A stretch of 64,000 nt of DNA from Dryocola sp032000125 (lineage in GTDB: Bacteria; Pseudomonadota; Gammaproteobacteria; Enterobacterales; Enterobacteriaceae): the NCBI GenBank assembly GCA_032000125.1, contig DAMALH010000005.1, forward strand, positions 62,001 through 126,000, given 5' to 3'. A program made the position numbers and the translations under genes. Position 1 is the first letter of the stretch. Every line of letters begins with the position of its first letter. The notes beneath the pieces were generated by a model. The model had not been told where the DNA came from. It saw only the letters and a program-made list of their open reading frames with translations, and did not search any database. This document shows positions 52,644 through 61,792 of this stretch, piece after piece.

Positions 52644-53330
52644 TTATGCCTGCTCTGCGTTTCCTTTCACCGCCACGCTCCTGGCGGCGCGACGAGACTT
52701 CATCTTTTCATCGATGAGGTATTTTACCGCCAGCATTAAGCCGAGGCCAATAAAGGCGCCCGGCGGCAGCATAGCCAGCAGGAAGGGCGTATCCGTATGG
52801 AAGACTTCAATACGCAGCGCCTTAGCCCAGTTGCCGAGCAAACTGTCCGCGCCGTCAAACAGCGTGCCGTTGCCGATAATTTCACGTAAAGAGCCCAGCA
52901 CGAACATGGCGCTGGTAGCGCCAAGGCCAATAGCCAGGCCGTCCAGAGCGGCCATAGGCACGCTATTTTTTGCCGCGAAGGCTTCCGCGCGTCCGATGAC
53001 GATACAGTTGGTAACGATAAGCGGGATGAAAATACCCAGCGACTGATACAGGCCATAGGCATAGGCGTTGATCAGCATCTGTACGGTGCTCACCACGGAT
53101 GCAATGATCATCACGTAAATCGGAATACGGATTTCGTCCGGCGCCCAACGGCGAATAGCCGAGACGGCGGCATTTGTCAGCGTCAACACGAGGGTCGTCG
53201 CAAGGCCAAGCCCCAGCGCGTTGGTGGCGGTGGAGGTGACGGCCAGCAGCGGACACATGCCCAGCAGCTGCACCAGCGCGGAGTTATTTTTCCATAACCC
53301 CTGTACGATAACGTCTTTTACATCACTCAT
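52644..53330 (-). CDS. rsxE: Electron transport complex subunit RsxE
   Basis: Polytopic membrane subunit of 228 residues, homologous to RnfE and to RsxA. It has about six hydrophobic helices, starting NNSALVQLLGMCPLLAVT. The start overlaps the rsxG stop codon by four bases. Part of the complex that keeps SoxR reduced in E. coli. Confidence 0.95.
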   Translation of the reverse strand: MSDVKDVIVQGLWKNNSALVQLLGMCPLLAVTSTATNALGLGLATTLVLTLTNAAVSAIRRWAPDEIRIPIYVMIIASVVSTVQMLINAYAYGLYQSLGIFIPLIVTNCIVIGRAEAFAAKNSVPMAALDGLAIGLGATSAMFVLGSLREIIGNGTLFDGADSLLGNWAKALRIEVFHTDTPFLLAMLPPGAFIGLGLMLAVKYLIDEKMKSRRAARSVAVKGNAEQA

Positions 53331-53953
53331 GGTTGTGCTCCACAGGATGGTAATTGTGCCAGGCGAGGCGGTAGCGTTTCGGCAAAGAGTCCCGCACGCT
53401 TCACGGCGTTAACTACCGCACGCGGCGTAATAGTGGCGCCGGTAAACTGATCGAACTGCCCGCCGTCCTTTTTCACCGCCCAGGTAGCGTCGTCTTTGCC
53501 CTGGATGGTTTTACCGGAAAAATGGGTTATCCAGTCGCTCAGGCGGAGCTCAATCTTATCGCCAAGGCCCGGCGTCTCATGATGTTCAAGAACGCGGGTA
53601 CCCAGCACTTTGCCGTTGAAATCAGCGCCAACCAGCAGTTGAATCGCGCCGGAATAGCCGTCGGGGGCGGTCACTTCCATCACCACGGCGACAGGTTCAT
53701 CGCCTTTACGTGCCACGTATATACGGCGCTCGCCCGCGCCAGTCTGCCGATCGCTGACGAGCACGCAGCTCTGCTGGATATCGTTGTCGTACATATCGGC
53801 AGGTAAAACCTGGTCGAAGAGCAATTTTTGCTGCAGCGCAGCCTGGCGATCGATAGTTGGTTTCGTCAGCTCGTTGACCACCGCTGTCAGACCGGTTGCC
53901 AGCGCGGCAAAAATAGCCAGCGTAACGCCATGTTTTTGCATTGTTTTCAGCAT
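53327..53953 (-). CDS. rsxG: Electron transport complex subunit RsxG
   Basis: FMN-bearing subunit of 208 residues. One N-terminal span (MLKTMQKHGVTLAIFAALATG) is followed by a periplasmic domain with the flavinylation motif FTGATITPRAV, whose second Thr accepts FMN covalently. Its start lies nine bases from the rsxD stop. Confidence 0.95.
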   Translation of the reverse strand: MLKTMQKHGVTLAIFAALATGLTAVVNELTKPTIDRQAALQQKLLFDQVLPADMYDNDIQQSCVLVSDRQTGAGERRIYVARKGDEPVAVVMEVTAPDGYSGAIQLLVGADFNGKVLGTRVLEHHETPGLGDKIELRLSDWITHFSGKTIQGKDDATWAVKKDGGQFDQFTGATITPRAVVNAVKRAGLFAETLPPRLAQLPSCGAQP

Positions 53954-53962
53954 GACGATTCC

Positions 53963-55015
53963 TTAACGGTGGCCGTAGGCGCGCGGGCGCGTGTAGTAAT
54001 CAATCAGCGGCACGGTAATATTCGCCAGCAGCACCGCAAACGCCACCCCGTCGGGATAGCCGCCCCAGGTGCGAATCAGCCATACCAGCAGGCCTGCAAG
54101 CGCCCCAAACAGCAAACGTCCACGGTTGGTTGTCGAGGCGGTAACCGGGTCGGTAAGAATAAAGAACGCCCCAAACATCGTCGCGCCTGAGAAAAGATGA
54201 ACGACAGGCGAAACGCATTGTTCCGGTGAAAAGAACCAGCCGAGCGTCGCACAGACGGCAAGGGTGAGCAGAAAGCTGACCGGAATATGCCAGCGGATTG
54301 TGCCGCGCCATAGCAGGAACACGCCGCCTGCCATAAACGCCACGTTAATCCACTGCCAGCCAAGCCCGGCCAGCACGCCGCCATAAATTGGGGTATTAAG
54401 CAAATCCGCAGCCGAATGGCCCGCACGAATGCCGGTTTTAAAGGTATCAAGCGGCGTTGCCTGGCTGATACCGTCCACCCCGATGCGCAGTTGCGTCATG
54501 GTATCGCCTGCCGCCGTGCTGCCGGTGAAGATAACATGCACCGCGTCAGTAAGGCCCGGAATGGTGGCGGCAATAGACTGTGGCGGCAGCCACGATGTCA
54601 TTTGCACCGGAAAGGCAATCAGCAGGACGACGTAGCCAACCATTGCCGGATTAAAGGGGTTATTGCCCAGGCCGCCATAGAGCTGTTTTGCGATGATTAC
54701 CGCAAAAACCGTCCCCAGAATTATCATCCACCATGGCGCAAGAGGGGGAATACTGATCCCCAGCAGCAGGCCGGTTAGTGCGGCGGAATTGTCGCCAAGC
54801 GTCAGACGCAGCGACTGTTTGCGCAGCTTTACCACCAGCGCTTCGGCAGCAACCGCGCTGAGAATGCCAAGGGCAATCTGAATCAGGCTGCCCCAGCCGA
54901 ACCAGAAGCACAGCGCCGCAATGCCCGGCAGGGCGGCATAGGTCACCAGCAGCATAATCCTTGCGGTGCTGCGCTGGTTATGGGTATAGGGAGAGCTTGC
55001 GATTTTAAAAACCAT
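53963..55015 (-). CDS. rsxD: Electron transport complex subunit RsxD
   Basis: Membrane subunit of 350 residues with about ten hydrophobic segments, carrying the covalent FMN-binding Thr region near GISQATPLDTFKTG. NPFNPAMVGY and GAFFILTDPVTASTTNRGR are family signatures. The gene abuts rsxC directly. Confidence 0.95.
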   Translation of the reverse strand: MVFKIASSPYTHNQRSTARIMLLVTYAALPGIAALCFWFGWGSLIQIALGILSAVAAEALVVKLRKQSLRLTLGDNSAALTGLLLGISIPPLAPWWMIILGTVFAVIIAKQLYGGLGNNPFNPAMVGYVVLLIAFPVQMTSWLPPQSIAATIPGLTDAVHVIFTGSTAAGDTMTQLRIGVDGISQATPLDTFKTGIRAGHSAADLLNTPIYGGVLAGLGWQWINVAFMAGGVFLLWRGTIRWHIPVSFLLTLAVCATLGWFFSPEQCVSPVVHLFSGATMFGAFFILTDPVTASTTNRGRLLFGALAGLLVWLIRTWGGYPDGVAFAVLLANITVPLIDYYTRPRAYGHR

Positions 55016-56971
55016 TTAATCCTCTGGCGCCATCTGCTGAGCGGCTTTACGTGCCTGTACGCGGGCGATGGCCGCAGCGACAGCCGCTTTTCTTGGGTCT
55101 TGTTCTTCTGTTGTAGCTGTTTCGTCGACCTGCTGCTGTTGCGCCGCTTTACGCGCTTTGGCGCGGGCAATGGCGGCTTCTACGGCAGCCTTACGCGGAT
55201 CGACCGGTTCGGCAGGTACGGCTTCTGCAACGGGCTCGCCGTCTGCCTGCGCCGCTTTACGTGCTTTGGCGCGGGCGATAGCGGCCTCGACGGCGACTTT
55301 ACGCGGATCGGCTGCGACAGGCTCAGTGGTTTCTGTCTGCTGCGCTTTTTCCGCTTGTTTCGCGCGCGCCTGGGCTTTGCGGGCCTCGCGTGCGGCAATC
55401 ATCTCGCTGTTATCCGGCTTGCTTCCGGCTTGCACAATAATCGGTTCGTTGCTGATGGCTTTCTTGCTTTTCACGCGGGCAAGGGCGGCCTGAATTGCAT
55501 CGTTATCTTTGTCCGTAGGCTGAACCGCCGCCTGCTTATGGCGCGCAAGGCGCGCTGCTTTTTCACGTTCAAGCCGGGCCTGGCGCGCTTCAAAGCGTAT
55601 TTTGGCTTCTGCCGTGCGTTTAGCTTCCAGCGCAATCTCGCGGATCTCAGCTTTTTCCTGGCGGAAATACTGCACCAGCGGAATATTGCTTGGGCAAACG
55701 TAGGCGCAGGCGCCGCACTCTATACAGTCTTTAAGATTGTGCGCGGTGGCTTTTTCGTGCTGCTGGCCTTTGCTGAACCAGTAAAGCTGCTGCGGAAGCA
55801 GGTCCGCCGGGCAGGAGTCCGCACAGGCGCTGCAGCGAATGCAGCCTTGTTCTTCCTGCGCTTCGCCCATTTCGCTTGCCGAAGGGGCCAGCAGGCAGTT
55901 GGTGATTTTCACCACCGGCACCTCAAGCCAGGGCAGGCTAAAGCCCATCAGCGGGCCGCCCATAATGACCTGCTGATCCTGGGCCGGGCGGAAGCCGGCG
56001 AAATCTAACAGATGACGAACCGGCGTACCCAGACGCGCCCAGACGTTACCAGGCTGGGCTACGGCTTCACCTGTCAGGGTCACCACGCGCTCGGTCAGCG
56101 GCTCGCCGTCAATAACCGCGCGCTTAACCGCATAAGCTGTACCGACGTTCTGCATCAGTACGCCAATATCTGAAGAGCGCCCGCCGTGCGGGACCTGTTT
56201 GCCGGTGAGAATCTGCGTAAGCTGCTTTGCGCCGCCAGACGGATATTTGGTTGGGACCACGCGTAGCTGAATGTCGTGGCTATCGGCCAGCACCGCGCGC
56301 AGCATGGAAATCGCCTGCGGCTTGTTATCTTCAATACCGATTAACACGCGCTGCGGCTGCAGAATATGGGCAAGAATGCGGATACCTTCCACAACCTGTG
56401 CGGCGCAGTCCTGCATTAGCCGGTCATCCGCTGTGATATACGGCTCGCATTCGGCAGCGTTAATAATCAGCGTATCGATTTTATCTCCGCCGCCCAGCAG
56501 TTTATTACCGGTTGGGAAGCCCGCACCGCCAAGCCCGGCAACGCCGTACTGGTGGATACGTTCGATTAACTCCTCGCGGCTGCGGCGGCGATAATCAGCC
56601 CAGCCGTCCCGGTCAATCCAGGCGTCTTCGCCGTCGGCGTCAATAATGACGCTGAGCTCTGCCAGCGCAGAAGGGTGCGCCGTCGAGTGGGGAGCTATTG
56701 CCGTCACTGTGCCGGACGTCGGAGCGTGAACCGGCAGCATTCTGCCACGGCCTTTGGTCAGCGGCTGGCCGCGTAATACAGCGTCGCCCGCTTTCACGCA
56801 CAGCTCGCCTTCAGCGCCGATATGCTGCTTAAGCGGAAGTACAAGCTGTTTAGGTAAGGGAACCTGGCGCAGCGGCGTGCCGTTGGACTGGCTCTTCATC
56901 TCCGGTGGATGAATGCCCCCGTCGAAGTCCCAGATTCTGTCTTTATTAAAGCGTTTGAAGAAATTAAGCAT
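55016..56971 (-). CDS. rsxC: Electron transport complex subunit RsxC
   Basis: Peripheral NADH-oxidising-type subunit of 651 residues. An N-terminal Rnf barrel-sandwich region and a flavin/NADH-binding domain (GLGGAGFPTGNKL) are followed by two [4Fe-4S] ferredoxin motifs (CIRCSACADSCP, CIECGACAYVCP). The tail is rich in Ala, Lys, Arg and Glu and contains repeats. E. coli RsxC is about 740 residues; the difference is mainly a shorter repeat tail. The ATG at 56971 overlaps the end of rsxB. Confidence 0.95.
   Translation of the reverse strand: MLNFFKRFNKDRIWDFDGGIHPPEMKSQSNGTPLRQVPLPKQLVLPLKQHIGAEGELCVKAGDAVLRGQPLTKGRGRMLPVHAPTSGTVTAIAPHSTAHPSALAELSVIIDADGEDAWIDRDGWADYRRRSREELIERIHQYGVAGLGGAGFPTGNKLLGGGDKIDTLIINAAECEPYITADDRLMQDCAAQVVEGIRILAHILQPQRVLIGIEDNKPQAISMLRAVLADSHDIQLRVVPTKYPSGGAKQLTQILTGKQVPHGGRSSDIGVLMQNVGTAYAVKRAVIDGEPLTERVVTLTGEAVAQPGNVWARLGTPVRHLLDFAGFRPAQDQQVIMGGPLMGFSLPWLEVPVVKITNCLLAPSASEMGEAQEEQGCIRCSACADSCPADLLPQQLYWFSKGQQHEKATAHNLKDCIECGACAYVCPSNIPLVQYFRQEKAEIREIALEAKRTAEAKIRFEARQARLEREKAARLARHKQAAVQPTDKDNDAIQAALARVKSKKAISNEPIIVQAGSKPDNSEMIAAREARKAQARAKQAEKAQQTETTEPVAADPRKVAVEAAIARAKARKAAQADGEPVAEAVPAEPVDPRKAAVEAAIARAKARKAAQQQQVDETATTEEQDPRKAAVAAAIARVQARKAAQQMAPED
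55025..55315 (-). repeat. Repeats in the RsxC C-terminal tail
   Basis: Three near-identical units of the pattern DPRKxAVxAAIARxxARKAAQ, separated by acidic or Gln-rich spacers, with a fourth degenerate unit earlier in the tail (NDAIQAALARVKSKKA). Such alpha-helical repeats vary in number between species. Confidence 0.8.
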
Positions 56972-57542
56972 GTTGCTCCACCGGAATATTACGTACCGGA
57001 ATGGTCTGGAGGTCCCATTTCCAACTCTCAGTGGTGGCGGCGACCGGAACAAGATCGATGCAGCTTGTCGGACAGGGGTCCACACACAGGTTGCAGCCGG
57101 TGCAAAGGTCGCTCACCACGGTATGCATGGCTCGCGTCGCACCCACGATGGCATCGACAGGGCAGGCCTGGATGCATTTGGTGCAGCCGATGCAGTTGGC
57201 TTCGTCAATCACCGCCAGCATGCGCACGGGAGCAAGCGCCGCTTCATCGCCTTCGATAGGCTGCGGATCGACGTTCAGCAAGGTAGCGATTTTTTGCATC
57301 ACCGCTTCGCCACCCGGGGCGCAGAGATTAATTTTTGCGCCGTTATTTCCCACCGCCTCGGCATACGGACGACAGCCGGGGTAACCACATTGCCCGCACT
57401 GGCTCTGCGGCAACAGTTCTTCGATTTTCTCGACGATAGGGTCTTCTTCAACGGCGAAACGGCGCGAGGCATACCCGAGGATCAGACCAAAAGCCAGTCC
57501 CATCAGGGTAATCGCAATAATAGCAATCCACAGGGCGCTCAT
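56964..57542 (-). CDS. rsxB: Electron transport complex subunit RsxB
   Basis: Iron-sulfur subunit of 192 residues. One N-terminal span is followed by a Cys4 cluster motif (CGQCGYPGCRPYAEA) and two [4Fe-4S] ferredoxin motifs (CIGCTKCIQACP, CTGCNLCVDPCP). It overlaps rsxC by eight bases and its start overlaps the rsxA stop. Confidence 0.96.
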   Translation of the reverse strand: MSALWIAIIAITLMGLAFGLILGYASRRFAVEEDPIVEKIEELLPQSQCGQCGYPGCRPYAEAVGNNGAKINLCAPGGEAVMQKIATLLNVDPQPIEGDEAALAPVRMLAVIDEANCIGCTKCIQACPVDAIVGATRAMHTVVSDLCTGCNLCVDPCPTSCIDLVPVAATTESWKWDLQTIPVRNIPVEQHA

Positions 57543-58123
57543 CAGAACTTCACCAGCCCGCTAAAGCCCATAAAGGCCAGAGACATTAACCCGGCGGTAA
57601 TCAGGGCAATCGCGTTGCCTTTGAACGGGGCCGGCACGTCAGCAACGGCGAGACGTTCACGAATTGCCGCAAACAGCACCATCACCAGTGAAAAACCGAT
57701 CGCCGCAGAGAAGCCATACAGCGCGGACTGCAGAAAATTATGGCCGAGATTGATGTTTAATAACGCCACGCCCAGCACCGCGCAGTTGGTGGTGATAAGC
57801 GGTAAAAATATCCCTAATAAGCGATAAAGCGCAGGGCTGGTTTTTCTGACCACCATTTCGGTGAACTGTACCACAACGGCAATAACCAGAATAAAAGCAA
57901 GGGTGCGCAAATAGACCAAATCAAGAGGGATCAGGATCAGGTCATTAATAACCCAGGCGCAAATGGAGGCCAGCGTTAATACGAAAGTGGTCGCCAGCCC
58001 CATGCCGATAGCCGTCTCCAGTTTTTTGGAAACGCCCATAAACGGGCACAGCCCCAGAAACTTTACCAGCACGAAGTTATTGACCAGCACCGTACCAACA
58101 AAGAGCAGCAAATAATCTGTCAT
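57542..58123 (-). CDS. rsxA: Electron transport complex subunit RsxA
   Basis: First gene of rsxABCDGE-nth. Membrane protein of 193 residues with six hydrophobic helices; VLVNNFVLVKFLGLCPFMGVSKK carries the conserved Cys that helps bind a membrane-embedded [2Fe-2S] cluster in Rnf complexes. Confidence 0.96.
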   Translation of the reverse strand: MTDYLLLFVGTVLVNNFVLVKFLGLCPFMGVSKKLETAIGMGLATTFVLTLASICAWVINDLILIPLDLVYLRTLAFILVIAVVVQFTEMVVRKTSPALYRLLGIFLPLITTNCAVLGVALLNINLGHNFLQSALYGFSAAIGFSLVMVLFAAIRERLAVADVPAPFKGNAIALITAGLMSLAFMGFSGLVKF

Positions 58124-58199
58124 TTTCTAACCTGAAACGAAAAAAGCCGTCCATTATCGGCGAAAAAATAAGCGACGACAACAGGATATTTAAGGGTGA

Positions 58200-58640
58200 T
58201 TACGGATTAATAAAAGTTTGCTTCACGCGCTGCGAGCGTCGGAGATAAGGCACCAGCAAAGAAGCTGCGAGCAGCGGGAACAATAGCTGGCGCAGGGCAA
58301 GCTCGTCGCTAACCGGTGAGAAAGCAAAAGCCTTAAGCGCCAGCAGCACTGAAATCAGCAGCCAGAGAATATAATGGCGCACCGTTTTTTTGCGGCGTTT
58401 GAAAAACGCCACGGTCAGCCAGACGGTATAGCCCCACATGGCAATGGCGCAGGCTACGGAGAAGTACCAGAACAGCACCATACCGTGCCCCTGTGCATTC
58501 ATTAAGCGATGGCTTTCAGGAGAGATGAGCATCATTAAATAGATGACCAACGCAATGGAGCTGCTGAGCAACGTCAGCAGAAGCCAGGCGAGAGGGGCGA
58601 TAAGCCAGCCTGCAATACGCGGTGCCTGCGTGGTAGTCAT
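58200..58640 (-). CDS. ydgK: DUF2569-family membrane protein YdgK
   Basis: Inner-membrane protein of 146 residues with four hydrophobic segments. PRIAGWLIAP near the N-terminus and RHYILWLLISVLLALKAFAFSPV match E. coli YdgK. The ATG at 58640 gives the homologous start. Its function is unknown. In E. coli cnu and blr precede it; here I find neither. Confidence 0.9.
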   Translation of the reverse strand: MTTTQAPRIAGWLIAPLAWLLLTLLSSSIALVIYLMMLISPESHRLMNAQGHGMVLFWYFSVACAIAMWGYTVWLTVAFFKRRKKTVRHYILWLLISVLLALKAFAFSPVSDELALRQLLFPLLAASLLVPYLRRSQRVKQTFINP

Positions 58641-58885
58641 AAAGCCTCCCGAATGCAAAATAATGAAAGCGTTTCTTATGTGTGACATAAGGCGGGAGGA
58701 TTATAAGACTTTTTACGCGTAATGCTACCTGCAAGGGGTTACACAACGTAACCTCAGACGGATTTCAGCGCGGCCGACCACCGGCTGTGTGGGACATATT
58801 TATAGATGGGCTCACCGGTAAGGCTAATTGGGCCAACTTACCTTTTCCCGGGCGATATATTTAGGATTTTTCCCCAGGTGCAGCG
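58641..58885. other. ydgK-GH1 intergenic region, cnu and blr not found
   Basis: In E. coli cnu (71 codons) and blr (41 codons) lie upstream of ydgK. I read this stretch in the minus-strand frames and found no Hha/YmoA-like or Blr-like product. Confidence 0.5.
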
Positions 58886-58920
58886 GAAAATAAACCAGGC
58901 GGCGTTAAACCACCTGGTTT
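58886..58920 (-). terminator. Terminator of the second GH1 gene
   Basis: AAACCAGG/CCTGGTTT stem followed by ATTTT on the minus strand, 14 bases after the stop codon. Confidence 0.75.
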
Positions 58921-58934
58921 ATGCGGTTATTTAC

Positions 58935-60335
58935 CTATCTCTTTTCACCGCGAGTGGCGATCAGCTCCTGATACCAGAAGAAGCTCTTTTTACGCTGCCG
59001 CGCAAGGCCGTTTTGATGGTCAACGTAAACAAAGCCGTACTGCTTCTGGAAGCCGTTGAGCCAGCTCAGCAAATCGATAAACGACCAGGGATAATATCCG
59101 CGTACGTCGGCGCCTTGCTGCATGGCGGCTTCAATGGCGTCGATATGTATTTTTAAATAATTGATGCGCGGATCGTCCACCACTTCGCCATCGATAATAG
59201 GATCTTTGGCGCCGAGTCCATTTTCGGTGATATACACTGGAATATCGCCATAGCGCGCTTTGATCTGCAAGATGCCTTCGGTTAACCCCTGCGGGTAAAT
59301 TTCCCAGTCCCAGTCGGTATAGATGCCGGTGGGATTACGGACAAATTTAAATAAATCCTTAAATCCAAACTCGTGGCCGCTATTACGCTCGCCGCTGTGA
59401 TTGGCCTGCAGATGCGTTTGCTGATTATTTGCGGCAACGGTTTCGCGTTTGTAATAGTTAAGGCCGATAAAGTCGCAGATATTTTCTTTAAGTAATTCTT
59501 TATCGCCTTCGGCAAACTGCGGCACGTTCCACAGCGCCTGGGTTTTGGCTAACAGGTCAGCCGGGTATTCGCCTTTTAATACCGGATCGTAAAGCCAGTG
59601 GGTCCAGATGCCATCGGCCAGCGCCGCGGCTTTTGCGTCTTCCGGCGAATCCGTTAACGGCGTATGGGTCTGTAAGACGTTCACAAAACCGATTGTTCCG
59701 GCAATCTGGCCTGCGCGAAACGCTTTAACCGCCGCGGCATGAGCCACAAATACGTGGTGGCAGGCCTGAATAGCGCGGGCGGGATCGCGCACCGAAGGTG
59801 GATGGCTGCCGGTAATATAGCCATGACCAATAAACACCACGGTTTCGTTAAAGGTTGACCATAGCTTCACGCGGTCGCCGAAGCGGGCATAGCACAGGCG
59901 GGCGTAGTCAGCGAAAGCCTCAGCGGTGGCTCTGTTTTCCCAGCCGCCTTCATCTTCTAAGGCCTGCGGCAAATCCCAGTGATAAAGCGTGATCATGGGT
60001 TCAATATTATTGTCGATCAGGCAATCTATTAAATCGCTGTAGAACTTCACCCCGGCTTCGTTAACCGCACCACGTCCCTGTGGCAGCAGGCGTGGCCAGG
60101 AAATAGAAAATCGGTAGCTGCGTAATCCCTGTTCTGCCATTAAAGCTACGTCTTCACGAAAGCGGTGATAGTGATCGACGGCAACATCGCCGTTGGTGCC
60201 CTGCCAGGTAGTGCCGGGCTGATGGGCAAAGACATCCCAGATTGACGGTCCTTTGCCATCGGCATCGTGACCGCCTTCAACCTGATACGCCGCGGTTGCG
60301 GCACCCCAAAGAAAGTGTTGCGGAAAAGCAGACAT
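58935..60335 (-). CDS. GH1 beta-glucosidase, probably 6-phospho-beta-glucosidase
   Basis: Cytoplasmic GH1 enzyme of 466 residues. The acid/base Glu is in TFNETVVF and the nucleophile Glu in YITENGLG. SWLNGFQKQYGF fits the S-x6-K-x-Y phosphate-binding signature of 6-phospho-beta-glycosidases exactly. AAGGAG precedes the ATG at 60335. It is a single gene without a transporter, between ydgK and ydgJ, where E. coli has cnu and blr. AscG-type operator sequences lie before it, so it may be controlled with the PTS operon at 18-22 kb. Confidence 0.86.
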   Translation of the reverse strand: MSAFPQHFLWGAATAAYQVEGGHDADGKGPSIWDVFAHQPGTTWQGTNGDVAVDHYHRFREDVALMAEQGLRSYRFSISWPRLLPQGRGAVNEAGVKFYSDLIDCLIDNNIEPMITLYHWDLPQALEDEGGWENRATAEAFADYARLCYARFGDRVKLWSTFNETVVFIGHGYITGSHPPSVRDPARAIQACHHVFVAHAAAVKAFRAGQIAGTIGFVNVLQTHTPLTDSPEDAKAAALADGIWTHWLYDPVLKGEYPADLLAKTQALWNVPQFAEGDKELLKENICDFIGLNYYKRETVAANNQQTHLQANHSGERNSGHEFGFKDLFKFVRNPTGIYTDWDWEIYPQGLTEGILQIKARYGDIPVYITENGLGAKDPIIDGEVVDDPRINYLKIHIDAIEAAMQQGADVRGYYPWSFIDLLSWLNGFQKQYGFVYVDHQNGLARQRKKSFFWYQELIATRGEKR

Positions 60336-60394
60336 GACGACGCTCCTTGAGTTGACTGACTCGGGCAGTGTAGGCAACGCCCGCTACGGGCTGC

Positions 60395-60417
60395 AACCGG
60401 TTTCCGAAACCGGTTTC
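60395..60417. promoter_or_regulatory. Tandem AscG-type operator sequences before the second GH1 gene
   Basis: AACCGGTT (60395-60402) is followed directly by the perfect palindrome GAAACCGGTTTC (60406-60417), the same core as the operator of the PTS/GH1 operon. It lies 60-82 bases before the GH1 start. Confidence 0.68.
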
Positions 60418-60560
60418 ATATTTGCGAAGCGAATCACTTTTAGCCCTGAGGCCTGGTTTGCCTGGCAAGTGTGCAACCGGCACGTAACAATTAAACTAGC
60501 TGTTGTTACACTGTAGGGGATGGTGTCAAATGGGAGCGCCCATAAAAGTGAGGAAGATAA

Positions 60561-61601
60561 ATGAGTGATAATATTCGTGTCGGACTAATCGGTTACGGTT
60601 ATGCCAGTAAGACTTTCCATGCGCCGCTTATCGTTGGCACGCCGGGGATGGAGCTTGCGGCGGTGTCCAGCAGCGATGAGACAAAAGTCCATGCGGACTG
60701 GCCAGCGATGCCGGTCGTTTCCGACCCGCATCATCTGTTCAACGATCCTGATATCGATCTCATTGTGGTTCCTACCCCTAACGATACCCATTTCCCGCTG
60801 GCGAAAGCTGCGCTTGAGGCGGGCAAACATGTGGTGGTCGATAAACCGTTCACCGTGACGTTGTCACAGGCCCGTGAGCTGGATGCGCTGGCGAAAAGCC
60901 GTGGCCTGCTGCTGTCGGTCTTCCATAACCGCCGCTGGGACAGCGATTTCCTGACGCTGAAAACCCTGCTTGCCGACGGCACGCTGGGTGAAGTGGCCTA
61001 TTTCGAATCGCATTTCGATCGCTTCCGTCCGCAGGTGCGCAACCGCTGGCGCGAGCAGGCGGGCGTTGGCAGCGGCATCTGGTACGATCTTGGCCCGCAT
61101 CTTATCGATCAGGCCATCAATCTTTTCGGCCTGCCGGTAAGTTTAACCGTCGATCTGGCCCAGCTTCGGCCGGGCGCCCAGGCTACGGATTATTTCCACG
61201 CCGTACTGGCTTATCCGCAGCGCCGCGTGGTGCTGCACGGTTCGCTGCTGGCCGCTGCTGAATCTGCACGTTATATCGTTCACGGTACTCGTGGCAGCTA
61301 CATTAAATATGGACTTGACCCGCAGGAAGACCGCCTGAAGTCAGGGGAGCGTCTGCCACAGGAAGACTGGGGCTACGATATGCGTGACGGCGTGCTGACG
61401 CTGGCGCAGGGAGAGGTAATGGCGGAGCAAACGCTGCTGACCGTTCCGGGCAATTATCCGGCTTACTACGCCGCGATTCGTGATGCGTTGACGGGCCACG
61501 GTGAAAACCCGGTGCCGGCCGCGCAGGCGATTCAGGTAATGGAGCTGATTGAGCTGGGCATTGAGTCTGCGAAAAAGCGCGCGACGCTGAATCTGGCCTG
61601 A
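60561..61601 (+). CDS. ydgJ: Gfo/Idh/MocA-family oxidoreductase YdgJ
   Basis: Predicted NAD(P)-dependent oxidoreductase of 346 residues, the length of E. coli YdgJ. GLIGYGYASKTFHAPL binds the dinucleotide, VDKPFTVT holds the catalytic-site Lys, and WYDLGPHLIDQA is the family substrate-site segment. Divergent from the GH1 gene. The substrate is not established, though a sugar or polyol is likely from the family. Confidence 0.94.
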   Translation: MSDNIRVGLIGYGYASKTFHAPLIVGTPGMELAAVSSSDETKVHADWPAMPVVSDPHHLFNDPDIDLIVVPTPNDTHFPLAKAALEAGKHVVVDKPFTVTLSQARELDALAKSRGLLLSVFHNRRWDSDFLTLKTLLADGTLGEVAYFESHFDRFRPQVRNRWREQAGVGSGIWYDLGPHLIDQAINLFGLPVSLTVDLAQLRPGAQATDYFHAVLAYPQRRVVLHGSLLAAAESARYIVHGTRGSYIKYGLDPQEDRLKSGERLPQEDWGYDMRDGVLTLAQGEVMAEQTLLTVPGNYPAYYAAIRDALTGHGENPVPAAQAIQVMELIELGIESAKKRATLNLA

Positions 61602-61610
61602 ATGAGCGGA

Positions 61611-61633
61611 CCCCCGTCCCGCAAAGGCGGGGG
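61611..61633 (+). terminator. Hairpin after ydgJ
   Basis: CCCCCG/CGGGGG stem ten bases after the ydgJ stop. The following sequence CCTGCTTTAT is only moderately T-rich. Confidence 0.5.
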
Positions 61634-61792
61634 GCCTGCTTTATGCTTCCAGCTACAGGTCAGACTAAAACGCCGGTCCCGCTTATTGCTGTCGCTCGGT
61701 CTGTCGGCCAAAGGCCGGGCGGTTTCAACCGTCACCCTATAAAGCTTATCGTCACCCGGCATCGATTCCCTGAATTAGCGTCAGGCGCGAAG

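Noticed and set aside
54980..56008. 342-codon open frame on the plus strand opposite rsxD/rsxC
   Set aside because: It is antisense to well-supported genes. Its composition follows from the Ala/Lys/Arg-rich repeats read backwards, and it lacks a ribosome site and any family motif.
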